Positions 35,012 through 47,465 of a stretch of DNA of 64,000 bases are shown here, in pieces; within the stretch, counting starts at the first letter, position 1; every line of letters starts with the position of its first letter. A program made the translations under genes and the position numbers. Under the pieces are notes generated by a model, which saw nothing but the letters and a program-made list of their open reading frames with translations, ran no database searches and was not told the DNA's origin. Source of the stretch: Erythroxylum novogranatense (Eukaryota; Streptophyta; Magnoliopsida; Malpighiales; Erythroxylaceae); contig CM057228.1 in assembly GCA_029891385.1 (NCBI GenBank), positions 67,555,523 to 67,619,522 on the forward strand, written 5' to 3'.

Positions 35012-37165
35012 GGGTAGAGAAATTGAGCTTGGACCCATTAGTTTGAACAACTCCCTCCAAAATCTCCCCTTGAAGCTAGTATCTCTATCACCCACAATTG
35101 TCTTTGATATGCCCTAGTCTTTACTAGATGCTGGAAGAATAGAAGTGCATCATCTTCAGCTATAAATTTTATCAGTACAGGGAATGAAACTCCATATTTA
35201 TTGAACCAATCTACCATTACCATAATGTTATAGCATCCTTCAAATTTTGGTATGTATATGATGAAATCCAAAAAGAAACTCTTCCAAGGGTTCTCTGAAG
35301 TGAGTAATGGCTTTAGCAAACCCACAAATTGACATTGATCCATCTTGTCTTAATGACACACAAGACATGTCTTCAAATTGAACTCAATGTTATTGCACAT
35401 CTAAGGCCAATAATAGATGTTCTTTATAAGTTTCAATACACGATTTACTCTTGAGTGACTTGCCCACTTAAATTAATGACACACTTTAACGATTTCGTTT
35501 CATAGTCCTTTCCATTTAGGCATATATATTTGATAAAATTTGGTTATAGTCACCCCTCATTTATCTAATCCACTAAAGGAAAACTTAGGTTTATGATGGC
35601 AATAAGCTCCCCTTTTTTGTTAAGGGCATCACCAACCAAGTTAGGCTTTATGAGCTTATGCTCTATCAAAAAGCTAAACTTTTCCAAAAAAATGCTTCCT
35701 ATCTAATTTTCTTTGGCTTCATCATCTTTTATGTGAGGAAGTGGCTAGTGGTGGCATTATCCATATTCACCACAAACTTAGAACATAACAAGTAATGCCT
35801 CTAAGTTCGCAAACAATGCACTACCACAATCATCTACTTCTCTTGGACTATATGGTGAAGCTCAACCTCTTTTAGCTTACAACTCTTATTAATAAATGGA
35901 TGCTTATATTACATCAAAACACTACCAAGTGTAAAATTGAAAGTAGTAGTGTGTACCTCATATGGCTTGGTGTGATCAAGAATGGACAATACATGTTCTT
36001 CTATCACTTTTTGCTTCAGGGCCTTAAATGCCTTCTTGTAACTTGCATTCTATCTATTTTCAATAGATTGGTAACTAAATAAGAAAGGGAGGAATAGTCT
36101 TTGATGAACTTTTGATAGTAATTAATGAGGCCAAGGAAAGAACACAATTATGATACCTTCTTTGGTGGTTCCCATTCATATATGGCTTGCAATTTGGACT
36201 TATATATCCACAACTTGGCACTTTGAACAATGTGCCCCAAAAATATACTTAATGTTATGTAAATGCACACTTCTTCTTCTTCACATGTAGTTCATTTTCC
36301 CTTAAGACTTGGAAAATTTGTCTTAAATACATAACATACTCTTTTACTTTTTCATTATACACTGCAATGTCATTCAATTACACTGCAACAAATTTATCCA
36401 AGAAGGGTTGCAATACTTGATTCATAAGGGTAAAAAATGCAGTAGTCGTATTAGTAAGTCCAAATGGCACTACTAGAATCTCAAAGGAATTGTACCTTGT
36501 AACACAAATAGTCTTAAGCACCTCTCCCTCTAAAATCCTTACTTAATAGTACACCGATCTTAGGTCAAGCTTAGTAAACTAACTAGATTTACCAAGTTAA
36601 TAAAACATGTTAGCAATCAATGGAATGGGATACTTATTATTCACCGTGATATTATTAAGTGCTTAATAATCAATACACAACAAAAAGAACCATTTTGCTT
36701 CTTTTGGAAAAGCATTAATATGTTGTATGGAGCCTATGATGGTTAGATATAGCCCATGCCCAATAACTCCTTAAGTTGTCTACTCAACTCTTCAAGTACA
36801 GGAGAAGCTATAAAGTAAGGTAATGCTACAAGTAGGCTACCCCTTTACACCAACTTGATCTTGTGATCCATATCCCATTTTAGTGGTAGCTTCTCTGGTA
36901 ATTTTGGAGGCATAACATCCTTGAACTCCTCTCAAGTACATGAAAGATTCCTTAGGTAACTCCTTTAATGATGATTCTACTTCTTTTTCCTTTAATACCA
37001 CCAAATAAGTAGGCTGCTTTCTTTATGCCTCTAGAGAGTTACATAGCAATTAGTTGGTGGATATGCCTCCTTCACACGAGGAAGGTACCTTAGATGCATT
37101 TCCTTCATCTAAGATACATATGGTATTGGAAAAAGGAATAGGTATGGCCTTAACACTATTTTTAT
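35012..37165 (-). pseudogene. Chromovirus pol: reverse transcriptase to integrase
   Basis: Minus-strand reading, right to left: a linker before reverse transcriptase with EFKDVMPPKLPE (about 36920), an LPLKWDMDHKI block, reverse transcriptase with CIDY.ALN (about 36680), YPIPLI, LVVPFGLTNTTAAF (about 36460) and a degraded catalytic region near 36370 (LNDIAVYNEKVKEY, where the family has a YxDD-type motif), RNase H remnants to about 35500, an integrase zinc block (TCLVCHQDKMDQ, about 35360-35335) and the integrase core (FFLDFIIYIPKFEG, VMVDWFNKYG). Many stops and frameshifts are present. The rest of integrase and the chromodomain are at 30783-31505. The order and the chromodomain identify a Ty3/gypsy chromovirus. 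Protease and gag are missing or unrecognisable to the right of 37165. Confidence 0.82.
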
Positions 37166-40100
37166 GGTATATTGTTTGTGTCTTGGATGATTTTGAAGGA
37201 TTTTAAACTTAATTTAAGAAATTTTGTCATTTCAAGTCTTATTTTTGTCTATATAAGGAAAAGAAGCAAGAATGAAGAAGAATTAGATTGAAATAAATAA
37301 ATTTTAGAAGATTTAGAGAAGCATTATAGAACATGATATCATACACATTCCTATGTTAAAGGTTATATTATAAGATGCTTTTTTTCGTGTCTCTAATGTA
37401 ACCTACATACTCTATGTGTTGCTCCCTGAAAGAAGGACACAGTACCCTGTATGGTCTTGTAAAGGTGTTTGTTTAGTTATTTTTAATCTATCTATATTGC
37501 AAGTATATAAGTCATATTTTATAATATAATTAATATCACTCCCATAAGGATTATTATTAGACACCTAGTTTTTTTTTGTAATGCATTGTTTAAGGTAAAC
37601 AATATAATAAATGTAGCTAGAAAATAAACTAAGCTAGAGAAAATTGACAATCGAACAATTAATAAAGCAGTAGTGAACTTGTGATTAATCATTGACCACA
37701 ACTTAGGAATTATTTGTTTTCACCTCATCTTCTTGATTTAATAATACTTGAACCTAGATATTTAATAGTTATGATTAGCCTCCCTTAAGATCTAACCAAG
37801 CCTCTCTTGAGATCTAATCAAGTAATCCCAATTAAACTAGATAACAATTGAATTATGACCTCTCAGTCTCTTACAACTCTTCTTATCCAATTGGATTTGA
37901 AGTAATTCTATGGGTTACTAACAAACAATTAAGATCTCTCTTCAATTGCCTGCTAATATGATATTTATAAGTCTATTATGGTACTAGCTCTCGTTGTGTA
38001 ACATAAAAAAAATATTTCAACCTAATCTCTCAATTCATATCAAAGGTTAAAATAATAACCACATCAAAGTATGTTTCTATTAAATCAAGAACATAAAATT
38101 TTGATAAAACAATTCAAGAGTAATTTTTGAAAGAAATTTAGCAATCTATAGTTGTCGGTCATAAACGCAAGTGTACGTTTCTATCGTCAAGTAGTAAAAA
38201 TATCGATCCCACAGAGACCAAATTAGTTAAATAGTAATACTCATAATAACTTTTAATTTAAGCTAATAAAAGAAAATTAAAGGAAAGATTGATTGAGTGT
38301 GTTTTGAAAAATGAAATAAAAATGAGAATTAACGTAAGATAAAAATATAAGAAATATCAATGGAATGAAAATCTAGGAATTTAACTTCCCCCTTGATTTT
38401 ACCTCGGTGTTGAAATTTTCTCGGTTTAATTCATATACCGGGTTTGATAACCTAAGATTCAGAATTAATTACTAAGCCCTCCCAGATAGTTAGTAATCCT
38501 AATCATCGAACCAATTTCCTATATTTCTATGGTAAATTGTGATAATTCAATGATTGCTTTACCAGTCAATCTTAATGTTGTTACTTAGGGTAGATAGGCA
38601 TCTCTCGATCCTAGACACAAATCACTACGAATGTGATCCTAAGCTATTGCAATTTTTTTTAAATCTATTGCTCCCTGTTACGTTACACAAAGATTAAGAA
38701 AATCAATTTCATAGGTGATCAAATTATGAAAAGTATTAAGAACAAATTGCAATAATCAAACCTTTAAGTAAAAACGGGCATAAAAAATTAAACGTAGAAA
38801 GTACTAACTAACCGAGATTACATCAAAGGTTCCATTAAAATCCTAGAATGAAAGGATTAGTTACTCATAATAATAGTAGCAACAATGAAAATAATAAAAA
38901 CAAACATTATAAATATGAAATGAGTAGAAGGAATGTTAAAACAATTGGTGATTGCTTGGTCTTCAATGTTGCTTCCGGCTTCCTCGCTAGCTTCTCCAAC
39001 CCAGCCTTTCCTTTTTTTATTTCTTGGTTCCTCCTACCCTCACATTAATGCTTGGTTTTTTCAGTTGATAGCCAATTTTTCCAAGAAGTAACGTCAGTCC
39101 CTTTTATGCATGAATTGCCATGGCTTTTGGAGTGGAGATGAATAAAAAAAATAAGTAAGTGCTTGGTGGAGCTCTCCCTCCTTTGTGTAACGTGAAAGCT
39201 TGTGAAGGTATGGCTCCACATCTTGTTTTCCAGCCCCTAAAATGCTCCTCTATCTTGTGGACTTGTTCAGCTAGCTGTTGGTGGGGCACTTCTAAAGTAG
39301 CATGATTTGATGATGTATAATCATTGATTCTTGTCCCACCTTTACTGTTCAGCACACACTCATAGCCTCCACTTGCGTCATTTAGTTTTGTCTTTTTAAA
39401 CCACGAAGCATACGTCCTTCTTGAAGAGCTTCCCCAAAATTTGAGTGAGTGGAATGTTAATCCATAAAGAGTGAGTGCTTGGTGGGTCTCCCATCAAAAG
39501 TTGCGTGATTTTCTCTTGTAATCAGCTGTTTCCACACGTCTGGGTCCCTCTTAGCTGACATTTCCCTTGTTTTATTCTGCATTTAATTCACTTGCGTGTT
39601 TTTCTCTGCCCACGCCTAGCATGTGCCGTCTGCGTCCTTTTTCTTCATGCATGCTTCAGCTATCTTCTTGCTTCCTCTTGATTGGTCCACGTCCACCTAA
39701 GTTCACGCCAGTAGCTGATTTTCTTGATTTTTTTGCTTGCTGATTTATTTCCCTTGGCTGTACGTGCGTGTCTTTGGCTGTTTTCACAACTGATTTCCTC
39801 CCAAGCACTTAATTCATTTGCGGCATTGTCTTACTTCTCCACGTGTCTCCTTCCTCTTGGTTGTTGTTTCTCCTTCACGCCCTATGGTCACTCCTATTGC
39901 TTCTTGATTTAACTTTTGCTGCTGTGGTTTTTTTTTCCTAGCATCTCCACTTGCGTGACTTAATGAGTTTTTGCTATTGGAGGCTGCCTTCTCAAACGAC
40001 GCCAGCTGTCTCTCTTTGTCCACTTGATTTAAATTAATTGTGTTATTACTTGCCTTGTTGTTAACGTGTCTCTCTTGTATTTGTTACTGACTACCCCTCT

Positions 40101-40930
40101 GCTGCTTGCATGTACTGCCCAATTGATTTGTGCTTCCGCGTCAACACAACAAACAACGCCACCTGTTCCAGTGTTTTGTTCTGACGTTGAACTGTTCTTT
40201 GATTAATTGTTGTTACAGTCCTTTACAACAAAAATCAAATACAATTCCTACAAAGTAAACATGAACAATTATAAGTGCAAATTCAGGTGAACCAAGCAAT
40301 TTAACAAGAAAAATATATATAGAACCTAATAATTAATCCAGAAATTAAGGAAAAATGTCATGAAATTTAATAAGAAAATGCATCCAACAATAGCTGAAAT
40401 AAATCCACAATTGTTCATAATCAACATTCAAGAACAAGGAAAGAAAAGAAAAGAGTCAAAGATTGAATCTTGGATGTATTCTTCTTCTTGTCCTTGAGTT
40501 AGAAAATTATGCATCTTTGTCCTTTTGGAATTTTTGCCTCTTTAATCTCTTTATGAGATGCTATAGCCCTCTTCTTGTGTTTTTTTTAACCTAAAATATT
40601 TCTTAGTCCTCCTATGGCGCCTTTTAGGACTTCCTCACTTGTTTATATTCCAAAAATAACCTAAATCTTTAAAAATATAAAAAACTCGCAACCTAGAAAT
40701 TTTGCCTTTGCATGATCGTGTATGTGCACTATCTCTTATCTTCATGTATGTGCACATTTTAGGCTCCCCGCTCCCCTGTTGCGTCAACTTCAATCTTACA
40801 TGATCATGACACAAAAGTTAGGGTTTCGAGTTTTAGTTAAAAGAGAAGGCAAACATGAGAGGTTCTTTGGCCAAAATAAAAATTCCAGAAGTCACTTTGA
40901 ATATGTTTTAAGCCCTCTTGAGCAAGAGTT
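37166..40930. other. Unassigned repeat-like noncoding DNA
   Basis: No gene is supported. A phrase at about 38155-38220 (GGTCATAAACGCAAGTGTAC ... ATCGATCCCACAGAGACC) resembles a dispersed plant repeat often seen next to degraded LTR elements, with a following part (38360-38700) of the same texture. A similar texture occurs at 37700-38040. CCACTTGCGTGA-type words recur at about 39368, 39590 and 39950. Open frames of 60-83 residues show no known domain. Confidence 0.4.
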
Positions 40931-41569
40931 CGCTATTCTTTAAAGATAAAGATAAATTTCAACAATTCTTTAAAGAGTTCAAGAATTAATAACATAACTT
41001 TACTTTTTTATATTGTTTTTATGTTGATATTCTTAATGTGGTTATGAACTAATGGTGAAACATATTTAGGTAAGAAGAACGTAGGATGTAATAACTCTAA
41101 TGCACTCTTTGGTTTAATGAAATTATAATTTTGTATGATTTATTCATGCTTTTATGTTAATTGAATTAAAGGAGTGTAATTAGTTCAAATTTTCATTTAT
41201 GCATCGATATTTGAGAGATGAGATGTATATTTATGTCATAACATGAATAAAGAGGGTTAAGTATAAGCTATTTGAGAGAAAATCATAAGGTCTTCCTAAG
41301 TTAGGGTACCTTTCAAGAGAGTTTATAGAGTAAATTAAAGCATTATTGGGTTAACTAGATTTGAAAGGAATTTTGGTTAATTAAATAACGTTTGCATGCC
41401 TTGAGATGTGATATGATCTAAGTTAGGAACTCTGAATAGTCTAAGAACTAGAATAATTCATTAATACAAAAATGAAATTGAATATAGCAAAGTCTTAGAG
41501 AAACTTGGTTAGTAAATGGGCTTTCTAACTCTCATCACATCAGAGCCATCAAAATGAGTATAGATTTTT
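40931..41569. other. AT-rich noncoding stretch
   Basis: I see nothing in it beyond A/T-rich sequence next to a copia relic. Confidence 0.4.
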
Positions 41570-41720
41570 TAAACTCAGTTGCAGGAATAGGTGTCTTATT
41601 AGAAGGAAGATTGACTAAGCCCTAAGTATGAGTTTTCTTTAAGGCTTGAAGATATTCATTCATAGCTTTCTATAAGAAGATATTCATTCATAGCTTTCTA
41701 TCAAAGAGGGTCAACACTCG
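41570..41720 (-). pseudogene. Small copia reverse-transcriptase relic
   Basis: The minus-strand reading gives KAMNEYLQALKKTHT followed by LVNLPSNKTPI, matching the start of copia reverse transcriptase (the AMxEEhxAL ... LVxLPxxKxxI block). A 26 bp piece within it is duplicated in tandem (41648-41673 and 41676-41701, GAAGATATTCATTCATAGCT then TTCTAT). It abuts the 5' LTR of the next copia element but is in the opposite orientation, so it is a separate old relic into which that element probably inserted. Confidence 0.5.
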
Positions 41721-41832
41721 TCTCATGACAAGAGTAGAGTTACAAAAGCATAATAATAGTTTAAATTAGTAATATAATGAGGATATTGTTTTATCTGGGT
41801 GGAACAACAAACAGATGTGTGAAGGTCAAATT

Positions 41833-42886
41833 TGTTGGATCAATGGTGGTTGACAAATTAAATCCTTTTATGTTTTGATAATACTAAAATGTATAGAATT
41901 GGTTAAGCAATTATTTCAGGTGTTTTGGATTGAAATTTAAAGATTTGTTGTGAAATCAAGATGGAAATTATCTTCAACGTGATAGAGATATTCAAACATG
42001 AAGATTATGGGAAGATTTTGTTAAATCTATCCGTTGGAGTTAGCACCAGTCGAGTAGCATATCACAAGTCGACTAATAAATTCAGATATGTCAGATGGGG
42101 CATGAAACAAGTCAACCAACATGTGACAAGTCGACTATTAATCAGTTGGATAGGTGTACTAGTCGACTATCATCACACTAGTCCATTATTCAAAGAGCGG
42201 AGATGAAACTTGCATGGAAAAACGTTGGCACTAGTCGACTACAACATCTCGACTAGTCGACTATCAGGTGGAGCTGAATAAAATTTGTCTAGATCAATCA
42301 CAAATGGAAAGGAAATAATTTTGCAATGTCTATGAGCAATCAACAACGGCTAGAAAAAGATCTCCAATGACTATATTCATCTGGAAGTCTGCAAATAAAT
42401 AAAGAAAGATCAAATGATCGAGTAGTGAAGTCCAAAAGTAAAAGCATACAACTATTGTTTGTAATTTGCTCTCAGTTTGCTCTTAACTTGTTCTAAATCT
42501 GTACTAAGCATTATTACTTCATTTTTATCTTTGTTATTATTGTGAGTTGAGTGATTGTTGAAAAATCACTTGTGAGGAAAGATTTGTGCCGGAAAACAAA
42601 TCGGTTGTGAGGCGTAGCTTGAGTCGGAAGTCAAGTTGTATTGAAAAGTTCACACTAAACTAAAAAGTGTGTAGTAAAGTATTTTGACAAAATCCTAAGT
42701 GGGAGCTCAGGTAGAGGACGTAGGTCTTAGCACCGAACCTCTATAAAAACAGTGTTTGCCTCTCTTCCCTACTCTTTGCACTTAAATTTGTTTAATTGTT
42801 TTGTGTGTATTAAATTCTGGTTTTCTTGTAGAACTTTACAAAAAAAGTTCAAAGATCTATTCAGCCCCCCTTCTAGATCGTTTACA
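41833..42886 (+). repeat. 5' LTR of disrupted copia element
   Basis: Starts TGTTGGATCAATGG and ends ATCGTTTACA, about 1054 bp. It carries CTAGTCGACTA words between 42066 and 42269 and the TCAGCCCCCCTTCTAGATC phrase typical of plant copia LTR ends. The primer-binding site TTGGTATCAAAGCAG follows at 42888-42902. The matching 3' LTR would lie beyond the window. Confidence 0.75.
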
Positions 42887-42887
42887 A

Positions 42888-42902
42888 TTGGTATCAAAGC
42901 AG
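42888..42902 (+). other. Primer-binding site of disrupted copia element
   Basis: TTGGTATCAAAGCAG, complementary to initiator methionine tRNA apart from one base, two positions after the LTR end. Confidence 0.75.
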
Positions 42903-42914
42903 AAGAATCTAGGG

Positions 42915-43250
42915 ATGGCACACAATAACCTAGCGGAAGAAGGTAACTCCAATAATCGCCCTCCTTTGTTTAATGGTACTAACTATTCTTCTTGAAAAAA
43001 TCCTATGAAATACCATATTATAAGCGAGGGAGTGGAGTATTGGAAGATCATAATCTTCGGTCCACACATTCCATTGAACGAAAATGGTGAGGTAAAGACG
43101 GAGCTAGAATATGATGACAATGATTGGAGGCAAACCTACATCAACGCAAAAGCTATGAAACTGATATATTGTGCTCTCATTGTTGAGGAGAGAAATCGAG
43201 TGAACTCATGCACTAGTGCTAAAGAAATGTGGGAGAGACTACGCATCACT
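42915..43250 (+). pseudogene. Copia gag, first part
   Basis: The frame opens at MAHNNLAEEGN and has the gag start block RPPLFNGTNYSS, then a TGA (42993-42995) where the family has Trp, then KNPMKYHI, the WRQTYINAKAM block and TSAKEMWERLR. It is cut at 43250 by the 12.2 kb LTR element and continues at 55432. The gag protein would form the particle that packages element RNA. This copy is dead. Confidence 0.82.
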
Positions 43251-44717
43251 TGTAACATCCCACCCCCGACGTGAAGGGTAAAATAGTAATTTGGTCAGGG
43301 ATGAGAGTGATTAGGACTGATTTGACATTTTCATGCATACTGGTATTTGTGAACAGTGAATTTTTGCACATGAAAAATAACTGTACATGCATTCATGATA
43401 TTTCCCGGTATTTAGGCCTAAATGGAATTTTATTGTGAAGAATGTGGAAATTATGTTTGAAAAATTTATTGGAGTGAATTTTCGTGTGTTTTATATTTTA
43501 AGGAAATTTTAGAAATTTTTCGAACTTTTAGGAGAAAATTTCCGGATAGGAAAAAAATCGCCAAGTGGCTTAACTGGTTGATTTTTGGTATTGAAAAATT
43601 CCGTCCATTTGGCACTAAAAAAATTTGATTCATGGTTTTGGAAATAATTGGATTAGAGCAATTGAAAATTGAATGACCTAGAGATTAAATCTTAATAAGG
43701 TCTTTTATTTAACTATTTATTTATTGATTGTTGTTTTATTTGGTGACAAGTGTCATGACATGTGTCATGAAACTTATTAAGCCTTTATTAAAAGCCTCCT
43801 TTGGTCTTGATTCTCGATGCTTCCATAGGAGAAGGCCAAAAGCAAAATTTTCTTCATGTTTTCTATCTCCTTCGGTAGCCTACCTCTTCCTCCCCTCTTC
43901 TTGGTTTTTTGCTTGCTTCTCCTTTTCATCTCCTTCTCCATGGTTAGCTCTTCTTTGGTCTTATCATACAAAACAAAAGTTTAACCTAAGCTCTAGATGA
44001 TGGTGATTGTCGTGGATGTGGAAAAAGAGAGAGAGATTGAAGTAGTTAAAAGATTGAGAAGATTTGAAGCTTAAAGGTAAGAAGCATGCTTTATATTCTT
44101 AATTGGTAATTAAATGCATTCTTTGTGATGGTTGTGCATCTAAGTGCATGAATATTGTGTTGGTAAAGTTGGGTGAGAGCTTTGAGTGATTAATTGTTGG
44201 TTGATGAAGTAGGATGATGCATGTAAGAATAATATGTGATGTATGTCATTTGAGAGGGTTTGGATTGCATTAAGTAATGTTAATGGTGTTGAAAATAGAT
44301 GAATGAATGTGTATGAATTGCTGTCATTTTATGATCATTGTTCAAGTGGGGTTTTGATTATAGTATGGGTGAATTAATGACTAAATTGGATGCTTATGAG
44401 TATAGACTTGGAATTTGAATGATAGGAATTGGAGTGAGTAGTAAAGCTGGAAATTGTACTTTGAACATGTTCTAATGTTTTGTCATAACTAATTGTGTGG
44501 TTGAGAAAAGAGGTGAGGCTTGTTTTGACTTAAAATTGAGACATTTTTCTGCAATTGTTGTGAAGGAGCACTGTCCAATTTGGATTAGAAGAGTGTTGAA
44601 TCTTGCTTTGAAAGTGATGTATAGGTGCAGTATGAACAGTAACCGAGATTGATGATCTGAAACTTTGATGAATTTTTCTAGGTTGATTTATGAGGAATTG
44701 GTGAAAATGGTCTTAAT

Positions 44718-45500
44718 GAAAGTTGAAGCCTATATTGTTAGCTTTCCATTGCCACTAATTTTGCAATTTTTCGATATGTACGTTGAGATTTATGAACTGT
44801 TAACTATTGACTGATTTTGGATATGGTGGTGAAACCTAGCCTAAGTGTCGATTTGCAAACATTCTGATTGGAAGCAATTTTAGTAATTTCTGTTAATTGA
44901 ATTGGCTTAAGTAATCTTCTGAAAGTTGTAGAGGAAACAATTATCTTGAAAATGACATATAGCATGCTATTTTTAGATAACAGAATTGAGACTTATGATG
45001 TTTCAAAGATTGGACTGAAGTTAGGTCATGGACTCTGAACAGGCAGTAACTTGCAGGACTGTCTTGAATTGATTAATGATGGAATTTGATTCTGAGCCCT
45101 TCATGAGAAGTGTAGTACTGTGTTTTATCTTTTCATGGGTGTAAAGTATGCAATTTTGTGACATTTTACAAGGAGTTATACTGTATGGAAATTTACTGTC
45201 CAGATTGGTTGACTTCAGTGGGCAGATGCTTTGGTGAATTATTCGACCTAGTTAGCAATGGAATTGGATTTTGATTGTTCATAAAGTTGTAGATCACATT
45301 GTGATCTTACTGAGCACATTTATTGTGTAATTTTGACTAAGGAAATGGGAAGTTATTGAATTTATAAAATACTGCACTGGTTAGGAACTCTACTGCACTG
45401 GTTAGGAACTCATTGACTGGACAGAAACTTTGATTGTATTTTAACACCCTTAGAGGTGAATTTGGCTTCTGGGTTCTTCATGAACATTGTAGATCTCTCT
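44718..45500 (+). repeat. Five degenerate 180-200 bp units in LARD-like LTR
   Basis: Versions of CATGAAAGTTGTAGATC start at 44718, 44921, 45105, 45282 and 45482, with spacings of 203, 184, 177 and 200 bp. The same set is in the 3' LTR at about 52687-53465. The wording matches units in LTRs at 3543-4290, 32295-32875 and 60569-61117. Confidence 0.78.
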
Positions 45501-45612
45501 TTTCTATGAAATAGACACCAAATTTGTCCAAATTGGAGTTCGGAGTAGAGAGTTATGGCCTAAACAAGTTGGCATGTCGGAGGAAACTGTTTCAGATTTG
45601 TCATTGTAATAA

Positions 45613-45697
45613 GACTAGTCGACTACAACCTGTACTAGTCGACTAGGACATGCAGTTTCCTGCACTAGTCGACTACAACCTGCTCTAGTCGACTAGG
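45613..45697. repeat. CTAGTCGACTAG palindrome cassette
   Basis: Four copies of (A)CTAGTCGACTA in 85 bp, each within or next to a 10-12 bp palindrome. The cassette is repeated in the 3' LTR at 53588-53671. It directly follows the ~180 bp units. Confidence 0.85.
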
Positions 45698-46486
45698 ATG
45701 GGTATTTTTCCTCCTTTTTGCTCATAACTTTTCCGTCCGACATCCGATTGGCCTAATTCTTGAGGCATCGGATTTATGGAACATTGAATTTCATTTCATG
45801 GGAAATTGGAAATTTTTGGACGGGAAATTGACGGGTGTCCGGGTAATGGTTCTTTAGTCACTGTTTGATTTTTCTGATGGAACAAAATGGGATTAGGGCC
45901 GGAAATATCATGAACATGCATTGTCCTTATTCTATATTTGTGCATAAATGGGAATTCTTATGTAAAGTGATTAATGTGTGCATATGGCATAAATTGGCAG
46001 TACAGGATAAATGTCCGCACTCAGGCGTTCCCAGAAATTGGAAACTGATGCAAATCTGGAGCGTACTGTGAGTAGACTTAGATGATCTTATTTATTGATT
46101 ATTTGCTTTTGTCATATGTTGAATGAGTATTGATTTATTTTATTGATTGTGATTAAATATGGGTTCCGGACGGAGGTCCGTGATTGATTATGTATTGGGA
46201 AATGCGTTATTGAAGTGTTCCTTGAATGTGAATGGGATGACCTAAGTGTATATATTGAGATTGTTAAAATGTCTTGCATGCATAATTGCACATAAATGAA
46301 ATGTGACTTAATTAGATGTCGAATGCCGGACTACGGTCCGATAATAGTCATTATGATTGATCGAGCGCATGCAAATATGCATAAGGCATTCCACCGCATG
46401 AATACATGAAAGATAATGGGAGTTGTGACCGAGTAGTTAACAATGAGTGAAAAGAGCTTCGTGCTCGAATCGATTTGAGCCTCGTG

Positions 46487-46660
46487 CTCAACGACAATGA
46501 GCCCTATATGGGACGATTTACAATGAGCCCTATATGAGACAGTTTACAATGAGCCCTTTATGGGACAGTTTACAATGAGCCATATATGGGACAGTTTACA
46601 ATGAGCCCTATATGGGACAGTTTTCAATGAGCCCGATATCCATGGGTACGGGACAGTTTA
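46487..46660. repeat. 26 bp tandem repeats ACAATGAGCCCTATATGGGA
   Basis: About six copies of a 26 bp word (ACAATGAGCCCTATATGGGA then CAGTTT) in the 5' LTR. The corresponding array in the 3' LTR is at about 54452-54610, with slightly different copies. Confidence 0.85.
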
Positions 46661-47465
46661 GGCACTCGGTCACAACAAAGTAATTAAATGGAAAGTGGGT
46701 CTCGTGCACATATGCATAACATGATTGATTTGATTGTACGGAATGGAAATGGTTGAATTACTTGTATTGAAGGACACTGCAACATTGTATTGAATGGGAA
46801 TGTGACATTGTGTTGAATGGGAATGATAAATTGGATTGAATGATCGATTTGATTATATTGAATATGACATTGTATTGACATAATGAAAATATGAAACTGT
46901 ATGTGAATGTGAGGTGTGATTGGGAATATGAATTGTGACTTAATGGAAATGAAAATATGTGTTATATGTTATGTGATTGGGTGAACCATCGATGATGGTC
47001 ACTCACTGAGTTCGCAAAACTCACTCAAAATTTGCATCTATTTTTCAGGTCTTGAAGAATACCCCGTTTGACACGGGAGTATGTCTACTGTAGGCAAGTG
47101 AAGGATAGAGGTCGGGATCAGTCTGTGTCTGCATTAGTGTCTTATCGAATTATATTCCGCAATCATTGTGCAATAATGCTTTGTATTTATAATGAGCCAT
47201 TATGGTTCTATTATTTCACATTGGTGATTGTAAAATTATTATTGAATGACCGTAATAACTGAAAATGATTAATTGTGAACATGGGCTCAAGTTTCACCGC
47301 TTATGTCGCGACAATGAACGCTTTTTAAAAAATAATAATAATCATAATAAGAGGAGAAAATGTTATCTTGAGTTTTATACTGAGTGGTGTAGCATGTCAC
47401 CCTCGGGCACGGACTGGATGTCACCGTCGATGTCGGGTTTGGGTCTTGTGAGAGTGGGTGTTACA

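Larger units (their letters stand above)
43251..47465 (+). repeat. 5' LTR of LARD-like element
   Basis: 4215 bp. In order: start TGTAACATCCC, a purine/pyrimidine-rich part at 43790-44060, degenerate ~180-200 bp units (44718-45500), a CTAGTCGACTAG cassette (45613-45697), a TAACTTTTCCGTCCGACAT block (about 45726), ACAATGAGCCCTATATGGGA repeats (46487-46660), a CACTCACTGAGTTCGCA block (about 46998) and the end GTGTTACA. Confidence 0.88.

Noticed and set aside
46487..46660. CRISPR-like repeat array
   Set aside because: Repeats are contiguous, without unique spacers of constant length, and lie in plant LTRs.
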